64,000 bases of DNA. Source: Wolfiporia cocos (Eukaryota; Basidiomycota; Agaricomycetes; Polyporales; Phaeolaceae). Below, one piece after another: positions 42,403 to 53,165 of the stretch; position 1 is the first letter of the stretch, and every line of letters begins with the position of its first letter. The DNA lies in contig JACCLO010000004.1 of NCBI GenBank assembly GCA_029448655.1, positions 372,001 through 436,000 on the forward strand, read 5' to 3'. The notes under the pieces were generated by a model, which was not told where the DNA came from, ran no database searches, and worked only from the letters and a program-made list of their open reading frames with translations. The translations under genes and the position numbers were made by a program.

Positions 42403-43107
42403 TGTTACGGTTATTTTAATTTTTCGAGTATCGACAGAACTCACCATTGGGCGAATACGATACAGGGACTTGTCGCGCAACTAACTCCCCTGGCTACTCG
42501 AGATCTTACTGGGCGCATCCCCAGTTGTACTAGTCTGTAGGGCTCGTTTCATCTTTGGCAGATCCAACCCTGCCACCGTTTCATGTTCATCGTTTAGCAG
42601 ACAGATGGCGTTCAACCGCCATCATTCCTATCTATCGTCTCAGATATATCATTCCATACTTATCAAACGTCTGGGACTATAGCGTAGATAGTATCGGTGA
42701 CATCTGGGACAGACTTGACCCCTGAAACCTAGCGTAGTATAAAAACTCATGTACTTACCGTCGAGGCTCTTCAGCTCGACCTTGTTGTACAAACAAGAAG
42801 TCTTATACTCGTTCTCAAACGTAGGAAACTACGCTCAGTATTTCTCACTCGAGCAACCGAACGACTAAGTCCTCGAAGTGCACACTGACTTCTCGGACTT
42901 AGGCGAGTCTTATATTCTATTCGACTCGCACTTGAACAGATTATATCCTCTAACGCGTATTGGATATTAACCGATCTCCTAAGGACTTTGCTTAGGACCC
43001 GAAGGCATCTAACGAGTATTTGCCTTCCACACGGCTGCGTGCCTACGTGGAGAAGAACGATTTATATTCGCGACTCGAATATACGAACGGGTATTCGACC
43101 CGTAACA
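42403..43107 (+). repeat. 3' LTR of element C
   Basis: 705 bp; I saw one base different from the 5' LTR (in the TTATACTC[A/G]TTCTC block). Followed by TSD GTGAC. Confidence 0.95.
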
Positions 43108-43446
43108 GTGACTAGCGCAGCAGGGTGGTGAGAGTTATTCTACGGCGCAAACCGAGAATAATAGAACTAAGGATTAGTGGCGTCAAGCCAGGTCCTTATA
43201 TACATGTGTGATGGGAGGGCACGTGCTACTATCTAGTCGTTGCCTTACCGGGTTATGTGGCTTTGCCAAATGGCGAAGCTTATCTTATCTAATGTTTAGG
43301 ACTCTCTATCTACAATGGCCGTGGTAGGCCCTAATGGCCAAACCAATCGTAAGAGAGGGATTATGTCTTATGGTTGTGATAACGCGGGCGCAGCCCGGGT
43401 ATAGGAGAAGCCGGTTGCCGGATACTGTGAGGTATAATGGCGATTG

Positions 43447-44074
43447 TGTCACAAGAATTCTCCTAGTTTCTGTCACGGTTTCTCTTATTTTTCCCTATTT
43501 TCCCCTATTTTCTCTGATTTTCTACAGCTCGTTCTACTCGCTTTCCGTATCACGTTATGTCTCACCCTTATCTCACTCTCGTAGATAACTCTTATCTTAT
43601 CTCTTGTGCACGTTAGCTCAGCGCCTATCACGGCGCCTCGTCTTATCTATAGACCTATCTTATCTTTCCTGCACGTGATCTTACAAAGAGTTCACAACAT
43701 ACGTTGCCACACGTCACATGGCTTTCTAGTGACTCGCGTCACCTGCCGCTGGCTCATGCTCAGTCAGCGGCCTAACTCACGTCACATGCTGTAGCCTTAT
43801 GCTCAGTCAGCGACCTTTGGAACTATCACAAGCTTCGGGTCGTACCATTACCGGTACATAACCCTACGCCCTGCGGTATCACTAGTCTTACCTACGGTGT
43901 TACGGGTCTTACCCTTCATGTATATAAGCTGGCCTCTGAGTACGTTGTAGACTCAGAATAGTTCTCCTCGACAATCAACTAGTTGCTCTTACCAACTGCT
44001 TGACTATTACACTTCACCTTTATCGACACCGCCCCTCAACACTTATATTTCAGTCTTAGTGAGTGTCTGCGTCA
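43447..44074 (+). repeat. 5' LTR of element D
   Basis: 628 bp, TGTCACAAG...GTCTGCGTCA, TATA-like CATGTATATAAGC near 43917. No second copy in the window. Confidence 0.85.
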
Positions 44075-44076
44075 TT

Positions 44077-44087
44077 AGAACTATTCT
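44077..44087 (+). promoter_or_regulatory. Self-primer binding site of element D
   Basis: AGAACTATTCT is the reverse complement of AGAATAGTTCT at 43955-43965 in the LTR. Confidence 0.85.
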
Positions 44088-44691
44088 TTTCATCGCCCCC
44101 CGGCCTTTCGGCCCTGGGGATTTGTGTTTTTAGGCCGGCGGTTTGGTGTCTATCCCTTTACAGGTATTTTTTGTATTGGGATCTGGGGGATACATGGCGA
44201 CGACCAGCCATTCAATAGGTTATTAGCGGCACCTGCAAAGGGCCGTTAATGTGAACAGCGGCGGTGGATTAGACATGGGCGATGCCCCAGACCTATCCCC
44301 GTTACTTAGTAACACGTTTATTGTCCAGACGTAAGGACACAGCCTCGTTCCTTCGGGAACCAGACTAAAACCCGGCTTGCCGGCCTAATGACCACATGGG
44401 ATTGAACCTTAACGGGATCTCCCGGTCACCGCTTCCTAGCGGCGGCTAGCTTGCCTGCGGTGGACGTTTGGGAGCGCTGCGGCTAGCCACCATGGGTGTA
44501 ATACCCTAATCTGGCCTGTTACCGGGACCGCAAGGGAAGCGGGACCCGTTGTATCTTCCACTCCGGACGTGTATGAGAGAGATGCACGCCGTCGTCGACT
44601 CACCGACATGACACCTTACCGCATCAAGAACGGCCGTTCCCGGACCTTTTTATATAGTTGTAGTACAGCTTTCTCACGTAGTTACACAGCC
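44088..44691 (+). other. Leader of element D
   Basis: GATCTGGGGGAT at 44180-44191 and CCTGCAAAGGG at 44232-44242, both shared with other elements of the window. No gene on the element strand before the pre-gag ORF. Confidence 0.6.
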
Positions 44692-45594
44692 ATGCCTGCC
44701 GAGCGACAAGAGAAGTCCATCAAGATGGTCGAGGCCCGCCTGAGGGCCGGCCCGATTATCAAGAAGCAGAAGCAGAAGGGTGACACCGGCAAGATGCCGG
44801 ATAAGATGGTCGTTACCAACGCGGCCAATGGCAAACCGGAGCTCTGGAATATTCCGTCCAAGAGCCGAAAGGAGGTAGAAGACCTCATCCAGAAGCCCAA
44901 GTACCACGGGCCTCGCCTCGGCCCCGCAACCATCAAAACAAGGAACCAGCAGATCGCGGAGGAAGAAGCCAAGGCCATGCGAGAGTACGCGGCCCTTTCT
45001 GCTAAGCGCGCCCGCGAGCGACGCTTAGAGGAAGAAGCCGAAGTAGCTCGCCATGTCGAGGCCGATGCCGCTTCCCGCGCCCGACGCGCGCCTCCGCCCC
45101 CCGACCAGTCGCTTATGAACCGAATCCTCACGCCCGACGAACTTCAAAAGATCGTCGACCTCGTCCGCTTGCCACGGGCCGAGTGGGCTGAAAGACGCCT
45201 CTACGACATCCCTCGAGACTTCAACGTCTTCGACATCTCCTGCACGGAGAAGAAGTTCGATTGGGGTGCCAAGGTGATACCCACGCTACTGGAGACCGCT
45301 AAGGTACTTTCCCCGGTGTACGCATGCATCGTGGCGAACGCCGACCTCTGCAACGGTCACCCCACATACGAGGTAACCAACCTCATACGGGACCTCCAGA
45401 CAGTGTGCAAGGGTTTCATCGAGGCGGTACTTATGGATCGGATCGACAACAAGCAAATGCGCTTGTTAGTTAAGAACTGTAAGATCATAGGGAACTTTAT
45501 GACTGGATATCCTAGCGTAGATAGGGAGCACATACAACGTATAATACGGGGCCTCAATGCCCTCAATGTATGGTTCCCGGTCCACCAAATGTAA
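44569..45594 (+). CDS. Pre-gag accessory protein of element D (ORF1)
   Basis: 341 aa from the first ATG; MPAERQEKS at 44692 is a more natural start. A Lys/Arg-rich start is followed by GKPELWNIP, a highly charged Glu/Arg/Ala helix (residues about 125-180), and a C-terminal helical domain with IDNKQMRLLVKNCKIIGN. It corresponds in place, layout and motifs to ORF1 of element B while the sequences are otherwise far apart, which argues that the protein is kept by selection. It is not a Gag: Gag is the next ORF. No family recognised. Confidence 0.75.
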   Translation: MYERDARRRRLTDMTPYRIKNGRSRTFLYSCSTAFSRSYTAMPAERQEKSIKMVEARLRAGPIIKKQKQKGDTGKMPDKMVVTNAANGKPELWNIPSKSRKEVEDLIQKPKYHGPRLGPATIKTRNQQIAEEEAKAMREYAALSAKRARERRLEEEAEVARHVEADAASRARRAPPPPDQSLMNRILTPDELQKIVDLVRLPRAEWAERRLYDIPRDFNVFDISCTEKKFDWGAKVIPTLLETAKVLSPVYACIVANADLCNGHPTYEVTNLIRDLQTVCKGFIEAVLMDRIDNKQMRLLVKNCKIIGNFMTGYPSVDREHIQRIIRGLNALNVWFPVHQM

Positions 45595-45766
45595 AACCCT
45601 CGCAGACCACCTGAGAAGGGGTCTTGCTCTACACTTCTTATCGTATGACTTCAAGCTCGCGCTCAAGAAAGGCACAATACATGGCAGTAGATAATTTTTA
45701 GTAATTACGTACCTTTTTGGCTCGGTTCTCCTCCTTTTACAGGCTTTCCCGCGCTTTATCAAACAA

Positions 45767-47698
45767 GTGCTTACCAGGTTTTTAGCAATGTCGCAAACTA
45801 CCCAGCCCGAAGCTTCCGGATCGCGCACTGCGGTCAACACACCCGTGCACACCCCGGAACGAACCACCTCCCCCACGCCCGTCTCACGTGCACCACGCAC
45901 GCCCGCTCCCCGATCAGCCCCTCGCCCCAGACTCCCACCATCAGAACTCTGGCCGACTCACTTCTCGGGCCCCGTAGTCGGGAACGAGCAGTTACCGCCG
46001 ATTTTCGGCGAGTACACGGCCCTGGAGTTCGAGAGTCAGGAGGTCCTACCCGTCAGGGAGGAATTCGAGGTGGCAGAAGACGCATATGACGGCATCCCCG
46101 AGGGAGAACATGCCGCCCTCCGTCAGACATTCCAAATGTGTCTGAATTTCATGAGCGAGAACGCCAACGTCGCGGCAAGATACACGGACGAGGAACTTCG
46201 TCGATTCCGGTATGCTCTCGACTCCAGGCTACGCCTCGTCCTTCACAGGGCAGACGAGCACCGCCAGTACACCAAGTTCCTGGAGGCGCGCCTGGCAGCA
46301 TCGGAAAATCGGGTCAAGTCGACCCGCGATGACCTCGACTCCGCCCTCACCAGACTCCGAAAATTGGAGTCCACGACAACGCGCGATCTCGCTGATCGCC
46401 TCGCCAAACTCGAGGCCGCTGCCACCACGACAGCTGCCTCCGCTTCCACCACCACCGCTGCTCCTGCTGGAGTAGCACCTCTCCGCCCCAAGGCGACGCC
46501 CCCACCGACCTTTACCGGTGATGGATCTAAGATCCCGGTGAAGGAATGGCTCCAAAAGTGCATCATGTACTTCTCGGTAGCGAAAATCTACCAGGAGCGG
46601 GAGCAGATCGTCGAAGCCCTGCAGCGTCTATCAGGGTCGGCATTTCAATATCAGGAAAAGAGGATTAGGGACTCAGTAGACGTAACGAAGTCCCTAGGAA
46701 CGTGGAAGGAGTTCGAAGACGATATGGAGCGCGTCTACGGGAAGAAGACAGACCAGGAGGTGGCCCGTAAGGAGATCAAAGGGTACTTCGGCGACGAGGG
46801 GAAGAAGAAGGCGAAAGCCAACTTCTTCACGTACGCAGAGAGACTTCGCCAACTTGTCAAAGCAGCGAAGTCCGAGAACTCGACGGTGCTGGAGGAGCTC
46901 AAGGACGCGTTACCCGAAAAGGTACGCGATGGCTTCTCGATGTTAAAGATCATCAAGCACCCCGCCCCCACCGAGTGGGAAAAATATCTCGATATGGCAA
47001 TCGAGTTCTACAAGGACGCGTACCCCGACGCTATTACCGGGAGTATCTTCGAAGACGGGAAGAAGGAGACGAAGAAGGCAGAGGTTAGCTCGGGCGGCAA
47101 GAAGGCCGCCACTATCACTACGTCCCAAACCAGCGGATCTGAAAAGACCGCCAGCGGTGGGGGCACCAAGGCAAAGAAGGCGGGGCAGAATTTGCCCGAC
47201 AACGCTAGGCCCGACGCCTCGTGGGTCCTCAAGAAGGACGGGAAGAGGATTCTAGTCTCTCCCCCCCACAAGTGCGCCCAGTGCGGCCGTGACAACTGTA
47301 CGACTGGTTGGAACGACTGCAAATGGAAGGGTCAGCCGAAGGGAACCGCCCCCTCCGCGCCCAAGACGACAGCCGGGTCGTCATCAAACACATCATCAAC
47401 GTCGAACAGGCCGGCACCTGCTAACGACGGCAAAAAGCGCCGATTCGTCCGCATCATTGAAAGATATGAGACAGACGAGGAGGACAACAACGACGAGGGG
47501 CAAAGTGCCACCACATCCACCGTGGGGACGCTTACCCGCGCGCATATCGAGGAGGTCGCGGCGACGGACTCGGACGCCGATAAGGACACCGTCCCCGACA
47601 TGACTGGAGTTATCGTTCACCAGTCCACCCTCTCGGAGCCGCCGAAGCGGCTCTTAAAGAAAAAATATACTTCGGATTTTTACTACGATCGTATGTGA
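45767..47698 (+). CDS. Gag of element D
   Basis: 643 aa; MSQTTQPEASG at 45788 may be the true start. Pro/Thr-rich N-terminus, coiled coil (about 160-220), Gag domain (about 250-430; VKEWLQKCIMYFSVAKIYQE), Lys-rich linker. Near residue 502 the zinc site is CAQCGRDNCTTGWNDC: four cysteines and no histidine, unlike the CCHC knuckle of B and C. The stop codon overlaps the start of the protease frame. Confidence 0.9.
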   Translation: MLTRFLAMSQTTQPEASGSRTAVNTPVHTPERTTSPTPVSRAPRTPAPRSAPRPRLPPSELWPTHFSGPVVGNEQLPPIFGEYTALEFESQEVLPVREEFEVAEDAYDGIPEGEHAALRQTFQMCLNFMSENANVAARYTDEELRRFRYALDSRLRLVLHRADEHRQYTKFLEARLAASENRVKSTRDDLDSALTRLRKLESTTTRDLADRLAKLEAAATTTAASASTTTAAPAGVAPLRPKATPPPTFTGDGSKIPVKEWLQKCIMYFSVAKIYQEREQIVEALQRLSGSAFQYQEKRIRDSVDVTKSLGTWKEFEDDMERVYGKKTDQEVARKEIKGYFGDEGKKKAKANFFTYAERLRQLVKAAKSENSTVLEELKDALPEKVRDGFSMLKIIKHPAPTEWEKYLDMAIEFYKDAYPDAITGSIFEDGKKETKKAEVSSGGKKAATITTSQTSGSEKTASGGGTKAKKAGQNLPDNARPDASWVLKKDGKRILVSPPHKCAQCGRDNCTTGWNDCKWKGQPKGTAPSAPKTTAGSSSNTSSTSNRPAPANDGKKRRFVRIIERYETDEEDNNDEGQSATTSTVGTLTRAHIEEVAATDSDADKDTVPDMTGVIVHQSTLSEPPKRLLKKKYTSDFYYDRM

Positions 47699-48582
47699 CG
47701 GCCTGTCCATGTACGATGACCGAGCGTAGTTGTATTATACCCACTGCAGAGATCAATAATATTTATCACAATCAATCGCGCGACCCTGCTACATCCTTCA
47801 AGATTAGCGTGGATCTCTGGGTATATGGAAAGAAAGTACAGGCTACAGCGCTTGTAGATAGTGGCGCTCAAATAAGCGTCATTAATTCCGATTTCGTCAC
47901 CACCCATAACCTGTTAACCCAACCGCTTCGCCCTGTCATTAACGTTCATAATGCAGACGGCACCTACAACAAAGCGGGAAAGATCGACACTTTAGTTAAG
48001 GCCTTCATGGTCCACGGCATTCATAAGGAGACTATTGGTCTCGCCGTAACAAAACTTAGTGGTCAAGATCTTATACTAGGGTACGAATGGTTCACACGTC
48101 ATAATCCGCACTTCGACTGGAGTGCAGGAACGATATCTTATGACCGGTGTACGAAAGAAGGAAAATGCATACATGCTGCTAAAAGGCAAAGGCCCGCCAA
48201 ACCGTCGGAGGAGGAGGCAGATGAACTCCCTGACGAAGTGGTCAGTATATGGGATCTCCCTTTGGACACACTAGGAGACGGAGATTCCGACAACCCCTTT
48301 GTTAACTGGCTATCGCAGCTAGATGACGAAGACAACAAAACTCTAGCTCAACTTGTAGCAGAGATACTCGAAAAAGATGAAGAATCCTTAGACTCGTCTT
48401 CAACTGAAAAGTGGAGATCGTTAGTCCCTAAAGAGTATCATGAGTTTGGTCCGACAGTGTTCAGTCACAAGGCTTCAGAGCGGATGCCTGTCCGCAAGGA
48501 CTATGACCACGCTATCGACTTTGTCGAAGGCGCAACACTGCCGAAACCCGTAAAACGTTACCCAATGTCTAAGCTCACTAAC
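47695..48582 (+). pseudogene. Protease and pol start of element D, truncated
   Basis: -1 frame relative to gag. VYGKKVQATALVDSGAQ (retropepsin active site DSG) is followed by YNKAGKIDT, LILGYEWF and the region before RT (KEYHEFGPTVFS, ERMPVRKDYDHAIDF), all parallel to element B. The frame ends shortly after KRYPMS; the RT is absent. Confidence 0.85.
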
Positions 48583-48588
48583 CACTGA

Positions 48589-48940
48589 AAAGTGATCTTA
48601 GTCATGAACAACATTGTACATTAGAGGTGATTCGTTGTTGATCATTATGACTCAGCTTTATCTGAGATGGAGCAAAATTATGTTGTGGAGTGTGGCATCA
48701 TAAATACTCTACAGTGCTAGTCTCAGAATGTTTTGCCAGTTAGCCACAAGTCCAGTGCCAGAACACTACCTCTAAAACTTATGTCTCAACTCCAGCTTGA
48801 TTCTCCAGTATCATCTAGGCAGCATGAATGGTCTCAGAGTAACTCCCATCCCTGAGTAACATTCCAGAGAGCAGGGTCTGAACAGGCCAAATTCTGATGT
48901 GATGCTCAGGTCTATGGTGTCAATGACTATGCTCCACCAC
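48589..48940. other. Unassigned stretch after element D
   Basis: No gene, repeat family or LTR end recognised in these 350 bases. Confidence 0.4.
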
Positions 48941-50114
48941 TGTTACAATTGTTTTATTTTTTTTCTAAATGCTCACAGAACTCACCATCGGGCAAATACA
49001 ATACAGGGACTTGTTGCGCAACCAACTCCCCTGGCTACTCATGGCTCTATCAGGCCTAACCCTGATTGTACTAGTGTATGGAGTTCATTTCACTGCTGAC
49101 AGACACAACTCTGTCACCATTTCATATTTATCATTCTACAATTAGCAGATGACATTCAACTGCCATCATCATTCCTATCTATTGTCTCAGATATATCACT
49201 ACATACTTATCAACCATTTCAACCTAGAGCGTAGATAGTATTGGTGACATCTGGGACGAACAGGACTCCAGAAACTTAGCGTAGTATATAAACTCATGTA
49301 ACTAGGTTGAGGCTCTCCAGCTTGACCTTGTTGTATTGACAAGAATCTTATACTCATTCTCAAACTTGGGATACCAAGCTCAGTATATTTTTGAGCTCTG
49401 AAGACTAAGTCCTCAAAGTGCACATTGACTTCTTGGACTTAGGCAAGTATTCCCTACATGGTACTTGCTAGTGAACCCCCTGATATATTTGTTAACATGT
49501 ATTGAATATTGAGCAACCCCCTAGAGTCTTTCAACTAAGGGCCTGAAGTGTCACAGATCTATCTGGGACCCCTAAAAATGTCTACTCAAATAGCGCAGCC
49601 CCATTACAAGTACAGGCCACCTCATCTACATCGTTAGAACCTCAAGGCCAAGGGCTTTACAATGCGCTACAATTCAAGTGATCACATGACTTAGTCGGTC
49701 ATGTGATCTACCCACTTCTCATCAGATTAGATACACAGGGAGGCAACTCTATTCAACACGGTCGGACCTCCGGTGAGTCCGCCCCGGTTGAGTATGGTTG
49801 GACCTGGGTTGGAAAAGTGAGTGCTCCGCCCCAGTGCATCCAAACGCAAATGAGCCCCTGCACAACTTCTGGGACTTTAGCCCCTGGCCATCTTATCGTT
49901 GATAACCTAGAGTCCACCCCCACATGGACCCCTGGCTGACAGAGAGCTTATGTAAGGCGCGCTGCGCCGGCTTGGTAAATTGCCTTTTCTGTCATGTGGT
50001 CATCACAATTACGCATGCATAAATGGCATCGAACGCCCTCGACGGCGGACAGATACATTCAATTCTACTTTATGCTACATGCTATGGAACATACAAGTGA
50101 TGTACTGTAGATGT

Positions 50115-51638
50115 CTATAAAAAGTTGGTTAGGTCATCTGTAGTCCTGACCACGATGGGATCCACTCCAGCAGCACTCGAAGGTGTAGGGTCTATGGGCT
50201 CGTTGTGCCGACTCAGCGCAATGACCATCCCACCAAACCGCTCATGATCCAGGCGCAGCGATTCAGCAATATATCTGTGAAGAGATTGTGTCAGCGACTG
50301 AAATGACTAAATGCAACGGCACTCACTCGTGCCAGCTCGCAGAGGCGAGATTAGTACCACGGCGATCCATCTCGGTCTTGAAAAATGCATCGACTTGACT
50401 CCAGAAGCATTGCCCCCTCGGAATGCGCCCACCTGCACGCTTTGAATCCGACCTTGCTCGTTTGCCTAGCCAGCGCCGGAAAACTCATCATCGTCGCCAG
50501 TACTTTCAGGTTCATCAACATGAAGGAGATGCTGGTGCTCGAATGCAAAGCGTCGCTGATGACCATGTGAGTAACTGAGAGTATGGCCTCTGTAATATTC
50601 AACAAGGACTCACGAGGATAGCACTGTGCACCATATACATCTGATCCAGGTTCTCGCCTGCACCGCCGCGCTTGTACTTCATTGCCGTGTTGTACGTAAA
50701 ATCACTGAGGCTGCATCTCTTGATACCAATGCTGTCGCATATCTACATCTTGGTCAATTTATGGTTGCTACGAGGTGCGGAGACTTACCTCCTGGCAAAA
50801 GGCATTGCGCACGCTTGATGTGACCTTCTTAACCTCTTTCATGAGGATCTTCTCACGAGCTGGGCTCCCAAAGATATTTGCCATCTTCAACGCCGACTGC
50901 TCACGGCGTAGAATGGCCTGCGGAATGTCTGATTTTAAAGCGACATAAGTGGGCGGTGCAGTACTCACCTCAACATCAGTCTTCAGGTCCATATAGCCGG
51001 TGCGTGTGGGTGAAAATATCATATCTTGAGCGATCCCACGGATGTTCGCCTGGTCAGAGCATGAATTAATGCCACATTCAAAAACGGCACACACGCACCA
51101 ACTGTTCTCTGGTACAGTGAAAATTCTCGTCAAGCTGAATCTTCAAATCCGCCAATAGCTCCTTCAAATTGGTTATCTCCCCTTCTTTGGCCAATCGTCG
51201 ACGTTCAGCGATATCAACGAACATCACAGCAAGGAGGTACAAGCGGGTCAGAAAATCTGGTCGCGCGAGACCTCCGTCAACAGAGCCTAACTAGCAATAT
51301 AATAGCGGTCAGTTAAGCAAAGAGTAATGCCGGAGACATACCCGAACAAATGAATGCAAACTCTGTCGCTGTTGAGGCTCAAGTTTAAATTCTTCGGCCA
51401 GTCGGTCAATCAAAATGGGCTTGATAACTGGCTGACTAGTCTGGGTTGATGTAGACAGTGAAGCAGGACCGGGGGGATCAGCACTGTAACCTGCGGCAGC
51501 TTGGGCACTCTGATGAGTAGGCTGTCCTGGAGAAACAGGCTGGGCGAATATATTGAAAGTAGCAGTGCTGGAGGACATCACTGGAGAACAAAGTAATGTC
51601 TCCTGTGATACAGAAGGGAATGTGAAATTATGATCCAT
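50115..51638 (-). CDS. Seven-exon gene of unknown function in transposon X
   Basis: Exons on the minus strand: 51342-51638, 51099-51290, 50969-51049, 50789-50917, 50614-50742, 50327-50555 and 50115-50274. Introns are 42-71 nt with GT...AG ends and consistent phase. The protein is about 390 aa with characteristic stretches DIAERRRLAKEGEITNLKEL, ANIRGIAQDMIF, REQSALKMANIFG and RIPRGQCFWSQVDAFF, ending near NFL. The sixth exon has a -1 shift with TAG after DDDEFSGAG that a 38-nt intron (GTACTG...TAG) could remove. The wording of these blocks is familiar from unnamed multi-copy Agaricomycete proteins, but I cannot name a domain. It starts opposite a plus-strand gene, sharing about 135 bp. Confidence 0.65.
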
Positions 51639-51772
51639 TGAGAGGGGAAGAAAATGGGAATCCGACGCAAGAGGCTGGCGAGCAAAGTCTGTCAAGCGAC
51701 TGGTGTATCACGTGTGACCTTCGATCAACGAACCTTGTTGGTCGAGCACTCAGTCCATCCGCTCCTCCAGAA

Positions 51773-52055
51773 ATGAAGTCAAGTCCCGATAGAAAATCAC
51801 GGCGTGAGCGGATTGCTATCATGAGATCACCACAGGAATCTCGTTTACTGTAAGTGTTAAATCTGTATGTCAAGCATGATTGACATCAACGCGCACATTC
51901 AGTGTAGAAAACACACTTGCCACTGCTTCGGGGCGCACCAAGCGCACAGCTGTATTGAGGGCTGAGAAGCTGCAACTAACATCTATGTAAGTAGTTGTAG
52001 TCTTGACACACCAGCACCAAAAAGAATGAGGTGGCACCCGGTCTGACGGTGGCTT
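51773..52055 (+). CDS. Small three-exon gene, head-to-head with the previous one
   Basis: Exons about 51773-51850, 51904-51985 and 52013-52055 join in phase via GTAAGT...CAG introns: MKSSPDRKSRRERIA, then VENTLATASGRTKR, LRAEKLQL and TKKNEVAPGL, about 68 aa. Basic and helical; no family recognised. It may be longer at the 5' side. A tRNA-derived palindrome follows shortly after. Confidence 0.4.
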
Positions 52056-52256
52056 GAACGACAGGTTATTTGATGGCGGTGCTCTGGATAGTCAGGTCAC
52101 GGATTCTCAGTACATTCGCAATCTGACGGGAGAAGCGAACGGTATGCATAGCACAACTATAATCATTAATATTGCTAGAGATACTCACTTCAATTGCAGG
52201 CTCTAGTGCACCTTTGGCACCCCCTACAAATGGCAGCCGGATCGAATGTGTAGAGT

Positions 52257-52961
52257 TTCAGTCAATTATCTTAATCTGCCAACTGCCCTTCGCTTAAGAA
52301 ATCGCAGTTGCGAGCTAAGTTTGCACGCAGATTGATCTGCTAACTGCGGCAGATTAATCTACTGTGACAATAAAATGGTACATCCCGGATTCGAACCAAG
52401 GACGTTAGTGCAGATGAGAATAACAGCATCACAGCGTAATTAGCCAACTGCGCCATAGTGGCAACAGTTAACATGGACCAATCAAAATATATATAACACA
52501 AATTTCACACACAATTTTCGCAAATCATTAAGGCAACTAACTGCTCCAACAAGCATACACAGAAATCAATGATAGTGGTAGCTTGTTTTACCATGCTTGA
52601 CCTGGAGCAACTCACCATGGGAAAGCTGAATACACTGGAATCACAGGTCTTTAGAGGCAGATTCATTTGTATTTGTGTTATGGAAGATGTTAAACTGCAA
52701 AAATGAAGTTTACAAAATACTCTATATATTGCTTAAAATGGGGCAGATACCAGTGCCACTGTAGCTCAGTTGGCTAATGTATGATGCGATGCTGTTATTC
52801 TCATCTGCGCTAAGGTCCTTGGTTCGACCCCGGGATGTGCCATTTTATTGTCACAGTAGATTAATCTGCCGCAGTTAGCAGATTAATCTGCGTGCAAACC
52901 TAGCTCGCAACTGCGATTTCTTAAGCGAAGGGCAGTTGGCAGATTAAGATAATTGACTGAA
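52257..52961. repeat. Palindromic element with tRNA-like arms (705 bp)
   Basis: Left arm 52257-52453 and right arm 52754-52961 are imperfect inverted copies around a 300-bp unique centre. Each arm contains a tRNA-like sequence: A box TGGCGCAGTTGG or TAGCTCAGTTGG, B box GGTTCGAATCC or GGTTCGACCCC, then TTTT, as expected for RNA polymerase III. The acceptor stem no longer pairs well, so these look like tRNA-derived SINE heads rather than tRNA genes. It may be two SINEs in opposite orientation or a foldback element. Confidence 0.65.
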
Positions 52962-53165
52962 GTCCCTCCGAATGTACTGAGTCACAGTGGGATGACGTAG
53001 AGTGTGGTGAGTGCTGTTAGCGGAATGCACCTGCGAAAGAGCTAACTTACCACCACTTACCAGAACAAACACTGGTTGCAAGCTGGTCGCAATCCACAGA
53101 GGCTGCGGGCGCTTCTGACGGTGAGCAGGCTACAGCGGTGCTTCATTGCAGCAATTTCTCATAAC

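Larger units (their letters stand above)
24640..43107 (+). mobile_element. Element C: gypsy chromovirus with internal dUTPase, interrupted by element B
   Basis: LTRs 24640-25344 and 42403-43107 (705 bp; I saw one difference), TSD GTGAC (24635-24639 and 43108-43112). Without B it is about 8.5 kb: gag, a pol coding for protease, dUTPase, RT, RNase H, integrase and chromodomain, and a third zinc-knuckle ORF. Its LTR ends are TGTTA...TAACA, unlike the TGTCA...TGTCA type of the others. B entered the RT-RNase H boundary. Confidence 0.95.
24566..43446 (-). repeat. N-family LTR, minus orientation, interrupted by element C
   Basis: 24566-24639 (TGACACAGTACACC...) continues at 43113-43446 (TAGCGCAGCAGG...) after element C and its TSD. 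It is cut off at 43447 by the LTR of element D, and no remainder was found after D. Confidence 0.8.
43447..48582 (+). mobile_element. Element D: gypsy chromovirus truncated after protease
   Basis: 5' LTR 43447-44074, leader, pre-gag ORF, gag and protease follow the order of element B. The similarity to pol stops near 48567 (KRYPMS, where B has KAYKMS); RT, RNase H, integrase and the 3' LTR are missing. It was probably cut by recombination or a deletion next to the C-family LTR at 48941. Confidence 0.9.

Noticed and set aside
52377..52453. Real tRNA genes in the palindrome arms
   Set aside because: Boxes and terminator fit, but the acceptor stem and T stem mispair in both copies; more likely SINE heads.
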